Positions 32,997-45,900 of a DNA stretch of 64,000 nt are shown here, in pieces. Numbering within the stretch: position 1 is the stretch's first letter; every line of letters starts with the position of its first letter. The notes below the pieces were generated by a model. That model was not told the origin of the DNA, made no database searches, and saw only the letters and a program-made list of their open reading frames with translations. The position numbers and the translations under genes are program-made. The DNA lies in contig WARS01000011.1 of assembly GCA_008933995.1 (NCBI GenBank), positions 16,060,016 to 16,124,015 on the forward strand, given 5' to 3'. Source of the stretch: Datnioides undecimradiatus. Its lineage: Eukaryota; Chordata; Actinopteri; Lobotiformes; Datnioididae.

Positions 32997-34880
32997 ACAA
33001 AAACTCAAGGAAACCATTGTTTTTGGTCAAGGAAACACATATCTTGAAACTGCGAGGTTATGCTGAAGACAATATTGTGATTCTGGGCTAAAATCACAAG
33101 TAATTATCTTGATAAATGCATCGGCAAAGCATAATTCGATTAGTTCAAGGTACACAAGGTTGATAAGGCTGATTAAACCTTGCGAGGAGAAGCGAGGAAC
33201 CACATCGCTTTTGTCAAATAACCACAGCAGAGTCCGGTGTCAGAGGAGAAGACAATTGCAGCACAGACTACATCGCAGCACAACGTGCAGCACGTGAGCA
33301 TGTGCATTGTTTTCATCTGTTTCCTTTTTTTCTTTTTCCTGCCTTCATCGAGCGTATGCGAGACGATGCTGTAGAACAGGACGTTCAGACTCAAGACAGA
33401 TGGTATTGCTGTAATTACATTGTACTAAGAACCACAAGAAACGGTGGAAACAGCAACAAACAGGCCTCGTGGGTGCAGGAAACCATACTTGAACACTATA
33501 CATAGGTACATGGCGCGTAAAGCTAACGAACACGCAGCTGGGAAGGCATTCCTGTACAGTCACATATGTCATAGCTTCAGATAAAAAAACACAGGGCCAT
33601 ATACGTTTCTTAAACCCCAGAGAAACGCGTTGCAAAATGCATTTGTTATATCTTTAGGAACATGAAACACAGGACATTTACACTGCATTTTGTACATTTG
33701 GCTTGGCTGTACCGCCCCAAGAGCTTAATCCAACGTTCTTTACACGACTGTTGATGCATGGCATAGTCACTCTGACGTTAAGTGCATGATTTTCCTGGGA
33801 GTATGTAGTTGGGAGAGTCATTGTTCTGTTCTGTGAGTTGAAATATTCTAAAGTAATAGCTCAGGCGCTACATGCTATCCAATATTAAAGCCTTTCACCG
33901 TGGGAGGACCTACCACATATTAACTGTTTCCTGCCTCAGAAGAGCTATTAATAAAATAACAGGTGACTTCTCCCGCACAAGGAGACCCCTGCGGTGCTAC
34001 ATTTCATTTATAGAATTATAGTTGACACTGATGAGTGAATGACTGAAGGTTAATTACATGCCAAAGCTGAGGAGGGAGTACCGTGTTAACCATTTCTGTT
34101 CCGACCTGTGGTACTTCAGGCTCAGCCTCACTGCTAAAACCGAGTTAAAAGGATACACATCGTCTTCTGCAAACAACTGACTCTTGCCTTTCGGGGGTTT
34201 GTACTTGCATGTCAGTCTGCATCTGACAACAAAAAAGTGCAAAGGCATGCGTAACTCCCCTGGAGTTAAATTAAGGACTGATTTGTGGTATCCAAGATAT
34301 CGTTCGTGGCATAAAGGAGATGAAGGGAAGCCAACAAAGGAGCGGTGACACGATGTCAGTAATGCCCTAGATATTGTGATGTTATACCTGGTTTTAATAC
34401 GGAAGGTAACTGCAGTTGCAGCAACTGGTATACCAGTTGTTAGGGGTTTTACAGCACAGAACATAATCATTTTGCTTGTTTATCCCGTGTAAGTTTCTTG
34501 AAATCTATCTTATGATCCCCAAAGTGTTCAATTATAAAATTCAGCATCAACAGATGACACAGTATTTCAATTTACCTTAATGCTTCTGTAGCAAAAGTGT
34601 TACCATCATGTCTTCAATGAAACACTGAAACAGCATTGATTGAACGTCATCGCGCATTGAGGCGTTCAGAAACCAACCGTGCTGCGTCACCCGCCAGGCA
34701 GAGAACCACGTTGCACTTCCCTATCTTTTGATTTATATTCAAATGCTGCTCAGTCCTGTATGTGCAATGCAAAACCAGGTCAGCCAACAAACAGAGTCAT
34801 TTTTCCTTAATGGGGTTTCTCACAGTGCTCCCTTGCTTCAGACTTTCACTGGAGTCCTGACTCAGCACTAATCTGCGGGT
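32385..34880. other. Non-coding stretch
   Basis: No gene recognised. The (AT)20 repeat is listed separately. A 138-codon minus frame (34054-34470) is among the longer ones but has no recognisable domain or splice context. Confidence 0.5.
32954..32994. repeat. (AT)20 microsatellite
   Basis: Twenty perfect AT units plus A. Self-complementary, so prone to cruciform extrusion and to assembly length errors. Explains the YIYIYI minus frame. Confidence 0.95.
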
Positions 34881-34884
34881 AACA

Positions 34885-35010
34885 AATCCCCTTTCTCTCT
34901 CTCTCTTGCAGGGAGGAGACAAATATTTACAAATGCCATCTCTCGTAATGATGCAGACATCAACTCAATCTCATTTGGCCAATCTGGGAAAAAAATGATT
35001 GACTAAGAGG
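34885..35010 (+). other. Strong splice-acceptor-like site with short open frame
   Basis: CTCTCTCTCTCTTGCAG ends at 34912, followed by a 28-codon frame (G-G-D-K-Y-L-Q-M...) that stops at TGA (34997-34999). No donor is found before the stop. Could be a non-coding exon, a terminal exon or a chance pyrimidine tract. Confidence 0.2.
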
Positions 35011-36735
35011 GGTTAGGGCCTTTCAATTTCAGACGTTTTGACCTTTAATTATACCGCCTCATCAGACCAATTAGTGTAAATAACAAAACAGAGTGCCAAT
35101 ATTTATCATCCTAGCATGATTCGTCAGATCTGACCAGTTTTATATATGTTATTTTAACACATCGTTCTGTGTTTAATTGAGATTTGTTAAAAGGGTTTTG
35201 GATAAAACCCTTGCATTTCATGTTTGACCAGCCCATCAAGTAACGCAAGCCACTCAGTACTCTCAATCTCAGGGCGAGAACACAAATTGTGGGGTGTCTC
35301 TGGAGCAATTCTGTGGATATAACTGTGCTTCACTCTGTTTAGGAGCCTAGACCACAGTTTCTAGGCCGAAGTCAAAGAGGGACTTGACGCAGCCTTGGCA
35401 GGAACCTCAGAATTAAAGGTGAAGCAGACCACCACAAGTATCCTACTGATACCAAAGCCAATAAACACTTGCTGCTCGCAGCTGGAGAACAGCCAATGCC
35501 ACAGGGAAGCAGCAGGATTAAAAGGTCTCCTGAACGATTGATAGGGCAAGGTGGGCTCGGCAAAGTGTGTGCAATGACACATGCTGTGTCGCCCCGTATT
35601 AACAGCGGTGTATAATGTCTCCAGCCAAAAACACTTTTATTAGGTCTGTGTGATTTGATTCCTTAACCAAAATGCAAGTGAAAATAAGTCTTTCTTCGTG
35701 ATTTGCACCCCTCAGAAGGAGCCAAATGTTTTTGCTAGAAGTCAAATAGGCCACCTGACTGCGTTCAGCACAAAGGAGGCTTTTTTATACGCTGTTAGCT
35801 TCCATCGAAGGCCAAATCAGTATTTTTGTGACTATAAACATTGCAGATATAACGTGCGAGAACAAAAGCAATGTAGCAGACTGAGAAATTACAAGATACA
35901 TTTTAAGTTTATAGGTGATGAAATTATATGTTGGATCGAATCCACGTCTAGGAGAGTGGGTGCTAGTCGCTGCATTAAGTGGAGTCCAAAATAAGCCCGA
36001 TGCCAGCTGTTTGATTAAATATCTTAACTACAGTATTATTCCACTTTAAATGTTTGCGTCAATCTCACAAAAAGTTCTGTAAAACTTGCTTTGACTGTAC
36101 ATGTTGGAGGCCGACATGCATGTAGCATGAACATCAGACACGGCCAGGAGAGACCATCAATATGCAAATCCTGCAGAATCAATAGCATTTACGATTCCTA
36201 TTGCTCTTTAAAGTGATTCCAGATTGCAAGCTTTCAAAAAGCAGCCCTGTGCGTGTACGTATCTATTTATTTCATCACTGAACGCTTTAACATTTTTTAT
36301 TTTTTGCACGAACGGACCGCTGCACCGGAATCAAAAGAAGACCTTGTGTCTTTATTTGGAACTGGATTAATGGCTAATCGTCAGCGCCTAGCTTCAGGTG
36401 TCGTGACGTGCCTGAATGGCATTGGGATTGGGGGTGTGAGTGAGAGACGGTACACTTTTCAATTTGAAGCACTTTGTTATTACAGAACAGAAGCCGTACT
36501 GCACAATGTGTGTTTATAAGTAGAGCAGAGGAGGCATGGGATTGTTAGTATTTACAGTGGAAACCGTGAACGTGATAGGTGGGTACCAAAAATAGTTGTC
36601 CTGTCTTGAATTACTAATATCATAATAATAAGAATGATAATAATAACGATCTGTGGTACATGGCAGGGAAATATGAGTCAGAAATTAGTGGCTTTTAAAA
36701 AGGCTGAACGTGTCACTTATCCCGAGGCCGTCCCA
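35010..36735. other. Non-coding stretch
   Basis: No gene recognised. The 98-codon (35698-35994) and 88-codon (36253-36519) plus frames have no known motif. Confidence 0.5.
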
Positions 36736-36737
36736 TT

Positions 36738-37135
36738 GTGCACCGCAGATGTTTTTTTTTTTTCCAGAGAACTGAGGCTCCACACTGTGCATCTGCTGAG
36801 GCTTTTAACAGCTGTGCCAATCTTAAATGTGACCCTGTAATTAATCCTTGCTCTCCAGATAGAGCAGAACACATTCAATTCTTCCACCACCTTTGTAAAC
36901 TGGCCCCTTGCACTACAGGAAGGTCTAAATGGGACCTTGCAATGACATTTCGCACAGCCCCTTGAGTCCTACTTAGCACTTCGCTTTTAAGGCTATTGAC
37001 ACAATGTTGTGGCATGAAAGAGCTTCGAAACAGACTGACTGCATAATTGCTTTTGTAAGAAACCCTTTTTGAAGTCTCAAGGGTTCTAATGTAATTCCCA
37101 TGACAGTGCCATTATCTAACATTGCTTTCACCTTC
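36738..37135. promoter_or_regulatory. Candidate conserved block with acceptor-like site
   Basis: TTTTTTTTTTTTTCCAG ends at 36765 and is followed by a 66-codon frame containing six cysteines. The frame has no good donor and no family match. Further right are TGTAATTAATCC, GCATAATTGC and CTAATGTAATTCCC words. More likely a regulatory element than a coding exon. Confidence 0.25.
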
Positions 37136-39640
37136 CTACCGTGATATGCCCAGAGCTGCAAGTAATCATGGGTGGAGGAAAAGATTAGAAGCCGCGCTCT
37201 GAGGGTTCTGGTCCGCGATCACCTTGATGCATCTCTTTTGCGAATGATTCATCGCCCTTCACTCTTTTTCAATGATCCCCTTTCCAGATCATTAAAGCAC
37301 CTTTGGCTTGAACTTTGGTGTGGCACACATCATCTGCGGCACACTCCCGCCCACTGACCCGCACCTGCAGTATCGAGAAACCATCGCTCACGTTCTGCAG
37401 AAACAACAGCCAAACAAATCGCTTCTCAATAGGAAGTAAACGACTCTTTCACAATCAATGTTATTTTCCCCAGATGCGACACATTACTTACTGCCACTCG
37501 GTGCCAAGACAGGTTATTCGTCAAACAGCTGGTTCATGTATGTTCAGTTAGGCTGCATTTCTAGATTGGTTTTCCACTATAAATGGAAGGAAGACTCATT
37601 TCAACATGAAGAAACCAACATTACATGTGTTATTAAACACCTAAACCCCACAGAGAAGTTATGAATCTTCTACGTGCAGGTACCTCGGATGATGACAACT
37701 TGATAAGAGTGCTGGGAGCCCACACAAGTGTTCCCACACTGCAAGTTACTGACTGTGGGTCTAATGGATTCTTCCTGTGATCTGTGTCTTGTAACATCGA
37801 AGGCAACCGCAGTATTCTCTCTGTTGGTTGTCCTCATCAAACTCCCTGAAACCAGTACTGAGACACCTCGTCTCATTAAACCAATGTGCTGCTCACTGTA
37901 ACTTGCCACGCTTTGTTGCCAGCAGACAGAATAATTGGTGGTATCAATTAAGGTCTGCTTACTGTCTTACCATCGCACTGGCACACTTCACCACTCTCCA
38001 GGGTGGAAAAGAACAAAGCATGTCCGGCTCCACCTGAGTAAAGCTCCAACCAGTAATTTTGGAGCAAATGATGCCGCTCATTAAGACACACTCAAGTCAT
38101 CAACCATCGACAAGTATAATTTTGCCAAAAGTGTTTTTAACCCTGAGTAAAATCTAATAAGAATGAAAAGCATGGTTACCAATTTCCTTTATTATGTTTT
38201 TTTCCTTGGAATCTGCAGCCCCATAAACTATTTATCGTACGTACCCAGAGTTGTGTTCGTTTGTATAGAGAAAGTAAAACAGGTTAAAAAAGAAATATGA
38301 AAGGAATCAAAACATCTTTTTTTTTCTCGTTGCTTTCATGGGAGATTTACGTTCGCCAGTGGGGATGAAAAAGTAATTTCTTGACTTCTCGGTTTCTCGC
38401 TTACACTTCTACTATTGACCTTGAGGAGGAATACCTCTGTGATCATTGTCGCTTTTATTCCCACCTGTCTACCATGCCTTGAGAAAATGGGCTACTGCTG
38501 GAAGAGGCAATAAGCTAAGCTTGCTGGGCTGAATATTGGCTTTTATTAGTTTGTCTTTCTTGGTATATGTAAGTGAATGAGACACACAGATAGAAATGGC
38601 TTAGATTTCGTTCGGCATACGTGATGAGAAGATTTTGTAGCATCAGCTTTGAACATCATGCAGGAAAAACATTATGAATCCAGGACTGATAGAGCCGAAT
38701 CATATAGCTCGTCGCCACTATGTCATGAGATTAAAACATTGAGATCATTTTCAGTGGATCATCAGACTGTATGTGCACATAATATACTCTTCTTAATGTA
38801 CAGAGCATATGCACTGTAAAACAAATTAGATTTTGGTCGAAACTGGCCTGTGTGGCTGTGTTTCTTATTTCCAGGTTGTCAAATACCAGCATTTTCCCAT
38901 GCAACCTAGGCGTCTCATGCAGTCGCACAAGGTACCTATTAGTGTCTGAATGAGCACACCAGGCTTTAAAGTAACTGTTGGAGGCTGTATTTGATTATCT
39001 GGGAAGCAGAACGGTACATACAGGACAATAATAGCATACGTGCTGTGAAAAAGAAGAACTTTGACATATTGAAAAGAATAAAAAAATAGCTGGAATCAAT
39101 TAGCTGGAAAAGATACTTGGCTAATTGAGAAACCACAAAATTATGTCATTTTGTCCAACAATAATTCAAAACTTTTGCATGTACACTCGGAACCTTTTAG
39201 TCCCAAGCAGTGTTTTATGGTTTATTCATATGAGATAATGTGGGGAAAGTCACAAGTTATTAGGTTCTACACAAACGCTCGGATGAATTCATTCACCTTC
39301 ATACATTTTCCACATTGTTTATTCACTTCAGAGCTGTAGTGTACATTCCAACACATTTCTCATGTTTGGCTAACCTAGCGAAATAGGGCAGACCGGTTTC
39401 AGGCACTTACACAAACGTGACAGCGTTTACGTCCCGTAAGAATATATAACCCTTTGCAGAAATCAACTTTAAGAAGAAATGTGCAATGTGCAAAACAACT
39501 GAACCTTTTAGTTTAGTCTCAACGACAAATATTGACAACCTTGGCAAATCGCTCCAATCAGAAGAGCAAAAACAACTACACTACTGAGGGACTATGGCGT
39601 TCACGCAATGACATACACACATACAACCAGCATCTGATAA
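37136..39640. other. Non-coding stretch
   Basis: No gene recognised. Short frames only. Words such as GATCAC-CTTGATGCATC at 37218-37235 are isolated. Confidence 0.5.
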
Positions 39641-39644
39641 GGTT

Positions 39645-40190
39645 AAACTATAAACAAGTAGCACAAGGGGCAGGCCGGAGTGGTACGTGATGCATTCCAA
39701 ATTGCAGTGCAGCAGCGTCTGGTAAACAGTTAGATAGATGGTCTTCTTTTGCACGGGCTTGTAGACTGACCTCCCTTTTAAGTGAATGGTTGTGTAGAGA
39801 GAGCAGATTGTGGTTATCTATGGAGCCCCATTTGTGCAAGTTTCCCCCTTTCACATCAGGAGGTGAAAGGGTTGAATGAGTTTCAACATGAGAAAGGGAG
39901 AGGCAGGAGACAGTATCAGCTAGTATACATGGGTGAAAAACACTAAAAGTAAGTATGATATTTAAGGGGAGGTCAGTGAGGTGAGGGTGCATTGTGCATT
40001 CATTTTTAGTTAAATTTATATAATCAATTAGATTAAAATGTGCCAAACAAAGATGGAGCAGAGAAAGTAAGAATTTTGTCAACAAAATAATTATTACAAA
40101 ATATACAATATATACAAAAAATTATTATTATAATTATCATTTTCTCACCTAATCCTTAATAAGTTATCACTAGACTAGACAAGGCCAACA
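39645..40190. other. Non-coding stretch downstream of LINE fragment
   Basis: A 145-codon minus frame (39648-40085) lies on the 3' side of the L2/Rex1-like reverse-transcriptase scrap and might be decayed LINE tail, but no LINE motif is recognisable in it. The AT-rich part 40085-40145 is low complexity. Confidence 0.4.
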
Positions 40191-40194
40191 CCTT

Positions 40195-40345
40195 ATCAAA
40201 TCCCACTTGCGTTTTAGATGCAGGTACGTTATAACCATTTATTATCAAGATGTAAAAGGGACCAAGGAATGAACCCTGGGGTGCACCACAAGGAATATTT
40301 ATCTTCTATAAACTGATTCATACAGCAAACAATGTAAAAATGAAC
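40195..40345 (-). mobile_element. L2/Rex1-like LINE reverse-transcriptase scrap
   Basis: On the minus strand, the frame reads C-G-A-P-Q-G-S-F-L-G-P-F-Y-I-L-I-I-N-G at about 40253-40309. This is the conserved C-G-V-P-Q-G-S-x-L-G-P-L-L-F block of L2/Rex1/Jockey-type reverse transcriptases, with a serine- and isoleucine-rich lead and an IND-like segment in the right places. The expected FADD or YADD box further on is not preserved. Two or more stops interrupt the frame upstream. A dead fragment of about 150 bases. Confidence 0.6.
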
Positions 40346-40557
40346 CTACCAAGCCGTTCTGCTTCACATGTTGGCGAACAATCACCTATTCACAGGACCA
40401 GCAGGCACAGAAAACCTTGGTCATCCTACTAGTGTCTTCATTTTCAATACTCTTAGATGAAATGGAAAATTACATGGAAGATTCAACCCGTATTCGTAAT
40501 ATTTGTAGATTTGTGGATGCAATTAGTCTTATGGAGTAGTAATACAAAATAGGCATC

Positions 40558-40589
<32 letters not shown>
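40558..40589. repeat. (GATA)8 microsatellite
   Basis: Eight perfect GATA units. Confidence 0.95.
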
Positions 40590-40590
<1 letters not shown>

Positions 40591-40594
40591 GTAT

Positions 40595-41405
40595 ATAACA
40601 TAAAACAGTTTCAGCAATATATTTACTACCAAAGCCATCTACACCTGTGCTCCTTTGGAAACATGGGTGTAGATTAAAAGAGAATTACCTTGTGAAACTA
40701 GATAGGACACCGGAAAGCAATATAAAACTGCCATCCGTTTGTAACATGGCAGGAAGTGTCGGCATGTAGCTGTGGACTGTGGAAATAGTGCAATTTAGTG
40801 GAATGAGCCCAGTGAAAAAGGAAGGTACATCACACCAAATACCAATACAAATGCCATGTGAAGTGCGTCATATGTTTGGAGGTGTCTTTCCCAGGCAGCC
40901 TGGTGAGACAAGCCACACATTTTGCAGCAAGCAGTGAGGTCACACCAGAGACAAAACAGAAAAGATTACGTTTGTGTGTGTGTGTGTGCACCGAGGCGGT
41001 TGTGTGGCGTGGCGGTGCATTAATCAGGTTACAGAAATAGGATGGTTTGCTCCTGTGTAATAGGAAACGATGCAGTTAGTGGGGGCAAGATGGGTGCTGA
41101 TGGAAATAAGTTTCTTCTTCTCCTCTGTCTTTTTTCTGTAAAAGCAGACCGAGCAACAAATCACGAGTGCACGCTGGCTTCCTGTTGCGACTGGGCAACA
41201 TTCCTCACTGATAGCTGAGGTTCCTTCATGCACTGTGGAGTCAACAAAACCATTAAAACACCTGGTAAAAGAGGAAACCATGGCTTACCTTGGCTGCATA
41301 TTTCAGCACTTTTTAACACCTTTTAACACTCCACCTGTTCTGTTTGGGGGGGTCTATTCAACACATATTACGTGCTAACAAGCAACACGGCTAAACATAT
41401 GTACA
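40595..41405. other. Non-coding stretch
   Basis: No gene recognised. (TG)8 at 40973-40988. Short frames only. Confidence 0.5.
40973..40988. repeat. (TG)8 microsatellite
   Basis: Eight TG units followed by CACCGAGG. Confidence 0.9.
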
Positions 41406-41409
41406 CAGT

Positions 41410-41754
41410 TCGATTTTGCTGTTTGGTGGAACTTCCTACTATTCTTTAGCAAACACGGATTGCAATATGAATGTACATCTGCTTTTACAGTCAATAATGC
41501 TCAGCCGGACCGATGGATCACATTGTTACTTGTTTGTAAAAGGTGGAAGGCCATCTGGTTGTCAAGGAGCTAGAGAAATGGGTGACTGCATGGTCGTGAC
41601 ATCACAAGCCTTGGCGATCCTGATGCATCGTTCAAAGGCTCAAGTACAGGCAGTGTGGATTAAGCATTATTGATATTTTTATAGTATTTGTGCAGCACCT
41701 GGAATCTTCTTTTATCATAAAAAATACATTTTTTTCACAATATGGGACCTTTAA
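41410..41754 (+). mobile_element. Probable non-autonomous fish repeat
   Basis: Ends with TTTTTTTCACAATATGGGACCTTTAA (last 26 bases to 41753), a terminus I recognise from memory from dispersed repeats in many teleosts, preceded by GTGTGGATTAAGCATTATTG and a GACATCACAAGC word in the expected order. The left boundary is uncertain and the match weakens before 41560. No coding capacity. Confidence 0.45.
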
Positions 41755-42755
41755 TTGCAAATAATTACAAAAAGTGTTCTAAGGAAAGTGTAATATTGTG
41801 GTCTATCCAAGGATTAAAATGGTCTTAGGTACAGGATACGAGCCTGATCATGACAGACACCACAAGAACGGACAGCACTGTGACCCAGAAAACAGAGATA
41901 CCGACACTTAGCCAAGAGATAATAAGCTAGATCAAACTGACAACAGCCCACGTGCTCATCGGCACCTATGCCCAGTGAAAATGTCCTTGACCTTGAACGA
42001 GATACTAAAATCCAACCGGCTCAATTATTGTAAATCGAGCCTGATAGGAACATCAGCCAAACGTCAAAAAAGAAAATGAACATAATCAAAACCATGTGTC
42101 AAGAAAGACTTATCACCGAATCTCCATGGAAACAAAAGCTCCTGAGGTAACTGAACAGAACCGTGATGTGTTCAGTGTTAACATAACACGCATGATTTAA
42201 AATCAGCTTTGGAGATATGACCATATATGACTTTGAATTCTATTAATTTCCTTTTTTTTTTTGGTCATTGCAATTCATAAGTGTCATCAGATTTTGCCCC
42301 TGACTCATGTTTCTTGGTAATCTGCATCTGCCCCGTCTCTTGCACTCCATCTACTGTGGGCCATTTCTTTCCTGTTAAACGCATCAATATTTGATGTAGA
42401 ATCAGCTCCAAACCATGAGGGCCAGCCCCGGATGGAGCAGAGTAGTATAATCTTCAGCAGTGTAGTGCACCCACCAATATGAGGGCCAGTGACCTTCATG
42501 CCCTGATGCTTTGCAATCAGTTTAAAAGCAGAATCTCACCACAATGGCATACATCAGATAAGTCTAAAACCCTTACAAGAGGAAGTTGCTGCTCACCCAT
42601 GAGCCCAAAATCTGTTTGCAAACTCCAAACATAAATCCAACGAGCTGCTACAGCTCAAACTATCTGACAGCTCTACTTAACCCAACCCAGCTGCACTTCT
42701 CTGATCCGTAAAATGTTGAACTTGTGACATAAGCGAAAAACAGAAATGAAAAACA
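41755..42755. other. Non-coding stretch
   Basis: No gene recognised. Contains a T run (42250-42262). Confidence 0.5.
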
Positions 42756-42759
42756 GGCG

Positions 42760-42985
42760 TCCCACTGCCTCCTGTGATTGTTCATTAATTTAGCAAACAC
42801 ATTGACGTCCCGCTGTCGGTTGTTCTGAGCAAGATCCTCACAGAAATAATTACAAAAGCCATTTCATATTTTAAGATTAATGACTATTGAATATCCATTT
42901 GGAGGCCCATTAAAACATACATCATGAGCAATAGAGATTAATCCCCCAAGGACATTTTAATATTGCCTCCAACAATGAGGTATGT
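42760..42985. promoter_or_regulatory. Candidate conserved non-coding element
   Basis: Dense in ATTA/TAAT words: GTTCATTAATTTAGC, GAAATAATTACAAAAGCC, AAGATTAATGACTATTG, GAGATTAATCCCCC and CATTTTAATATTGCC within about 200 bases, with no open frame. The GATTAATCC word is a paired/bicoid-class site. Role inferred. Confidence 0.35.
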
Positions 42986-45900
42986 GTAACAAACAGGGCT
43001 AAACTCCAAAATGTACCAAAACCTGATGCATTTGCATTGCTTCTCCCACTGAGCGTCAATGAGTGTGCTGACATTCACACGGATAATACTTCAAACCCCA
43101 GTTATGCTCTTATTAGAGACAAGCTTTTGTGTATCTTCAAATTCCGTGCGCAAACACTCCTGTATACATGACTACACCGCCTGTTTCCACGGCAACGGCT
43201 CGCAGCAAAACCAATGGCAAACATAGGGGTTTAGGCATGTACAATGCAGGACAGGCGCCAGTATTTAAGGTACTTGTGCATTCCAGGAATCTTTCCTCAG
43301 CTCCTTTTCTTTATCAGCATTAGAGGGGATTATTCATTCACGCCACATTTCAGACTCGGAAGCTTCGGTTTTTCCTGCGACGCGCTGTTACGACTCTCAT
43401 TTGTTTTTAAAATGCATAAAAAACGATTTAAAAATGTATAGTTTTCATTTCATCTGGAGCAAATCTGTCTGGGGTTTTCAGTGCACCACCGCCATCGCCA
43501 CTGTGCAGCCATTCAAATACATACATTTCAAAAGCATCCCTTGGTGGTCCCTTTCAAGGATGTGCCTTTCCTTTGTGTGTTAAGTTAGACTTTGTAGAGT
43601 ATGTGTGCTCACATCCATATGTACAGCTGGCGTATGCTGCGAGACAATGGTAGCAGAGCACTTATGTACCACAAAAGCTGAAGCCTTTAAATCCCTTTAC
43701 ATGATAGAAATATGGCCCCTGCATCCTTCTGAAAGCTGACCTTGGATTCTTGTTTTGCGCTTAGCAGCAAGGATTAGAGGAAATCTTCCACAAACACACA
43801 TTTTGCTCCAAGAGATCTGGGCCTTTTTTTTTTTTCTTCAAAAAACGCAAAACAAGGCTACTTTTGAACTGCGATCGCTGGCTATTGACAGAAAGGGAAA
43901 ACACTGTGCAAGGGGGTGATTTTTCTCTTATCATTTTCTTTTCGTGTCAAAAGTAGGTCGAGCTAAAAGGCAAAGAAACTTACTGATATTCACTTCTGTG
44001 AGAAGACTTTCTAAAGTCAAGCTAAACTCTTGGGCAATGTGACCTCCCTGTTAAGTAATGAATGTTTTTTTTTTTTTTTTTTTTTTAAGTTTATAGCTTT
44101 TTAGCTCTCTAATGTTGCTATTTCTGACCGTTTGTGCCAAGAATGATGCCACTCCAGATGCGCTGCATGGTATTTGAGATGAACAAAGTTGGCTTTGATC
44201 CACAGCTACATTTATAATCCTGGGGTCATTTTTAGGGAAAGACAGATGTTGAAGTGTTTCATCTATCTCTGAATTTAAAGCATTAAAGATATCAACAGTG
44301 GCCAGATGTTAGGAAGGACTAGAAGAACTAGACTGACCAAGTTCAGAGACAGCAATTCCAACAACCAACTCATAATTACAAACTAATGAGCTTTGAAATG
44401 TAGAGTTGGTGTGATTAGGTTGGCTTTGTGTTCTTTAATCTCAATTTGACATAGTGTAAACGTTTCCAGTAATGATTTCAGTTTTATTTCAAGTTAAGGC
44501 AAAGCAGTACAATAACTGGTAAAGCCTGGGATGCATATGAAAATAAAATGCAGAAATACAACAACTTAATGATAACACATGAACTTTACTTACTGTAGAA
44601 AGGTTCACAAGGTAGATGTGAATTTGTGTAATTGGAGCATAGGACAGCTGCTCACAATGATCCCTTACCTCTGCCAAAGCACGGCGCTTTGTGGCAGCAG
44701 TGTTATGGCTGTTCCTTGTTAGACCATTAGCGCACAGCGCATGAACAAGCTGCGAAACATCTCATAATCGCTGAAGCACGCTGAGCACGAACGTGGAACT
44801 GCTTTGACTACCTTTTCACACATTGGTGAGCCGGTTGAGCGGTTTAGCCACATGTAATGGATGTTATTTTAATAAATCACACTCGAACGCCGATGAATTC
44901 CTTGAGGGCTTGTTGCTGCCTTTTCAGGGGCACACCCTGAATTAAATATGCAATGGGAAATTTCTACATGTTGCATTTCATTGCATATTTGTGAATTTGA
45001 AGACCCCAGTTCCATTTAAACCTGTTGCCTCCTGTCTCTTACAAGATGTTACTACTCCTGCAAGCTACCCAAGCAAGAAGATAAGGACAGTGAAAGCCCT
45101 TGATAGCTTGTATGCTTTCGATGAAAGCTTACATGACACTGAGGGTCTGTAGATGGAATACTGGAACAGGAATAAACAGTGGTGGCCCTGGCATACTTAA
45201 TGCCTCCGGCAAGTTCATGAATGAAAGATTGTTATTTGTTACTGAGGTTAGATTTTTCAAGTTTTCTTGCGCGTGTTGAGGGTCAGGGACGTGGCGCTTT
45301 CGGTAACTTGCTTACATATCCCGCGCTGACAACCTTTGAAACAACCCGAATGACCTGAGCAACACTGCAGAGCGGCGCTTTCTGACAAACAAACACGCCC
45401 CCTCCATTTGTCAGGTCAACACTACTCGACATAAGTGGCGATAAGGAGGAGGGACAGATGTTAAAAAGTATATGCGAGAAGGATCTTTATTTGAAATTGA
45501 TAATACAATACAAAAACAAACACATTTAGGTGTCTGCTGCCTCGGGTAACTGCCCAAACTTGCCACCACAGGGAATTAAGTTATTGCTTACTATTACATG
45601 AGGTCGCCTATAATAAAATACTGTCTTGTAAAGTCATAACATCTAGTTTATGTCAATGGCAGACGCTATTGGACCATAAAACGGTGGTAATAAAGAGTAA
45701 CCTGCAGCCAGGGGCTAATTACATATTGCCTCAAAAATTAATGTTAAGACATGCATAATATTTCATGCCCTTAAGTTCAGGGGAGAAAATTACATGTTCT
45801 TGATCATAAAATGTTTCTGCAAGCATGGAGATGCACTGAAGGTGTAAGTGCATGGTGGGAAAGCCAACAGGACGTTTGATCGTAGTCAGGGTACAGATAT

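Noticed and set aside
32820-33017. YIYIYI-containing small protein
   Set aside because: Translation of the (AT)20 repeat.
34054-34470. 138-codon minus frame as a gene
   Set aside because: Unrecognised sequence, no splice signals, no promoter-like context.
35008-35020. Interstitial telomeric repeat
   Set aside because: Only single GGGTTAGGG-like words (also near 31701); no tandem array.
39648-40085. 145-codon minus frame as LINE ORF continuation
   Set aside because: Follows the reverse-transcriptase scrap, but no LINE motif could be recognised and AT-rich low-complexity sequence intervenes.
40558-40589. CRISPR-like or satellite array
   Set aside because: Simple (GATA)8 microsatellite; no spaced repeats of any kind occur in the window.
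44105-44330. About 75-codon minus frame without ATG
   Set aside because: Open but short, unrecognised, and abuts a T22 run; chance is sufficient.
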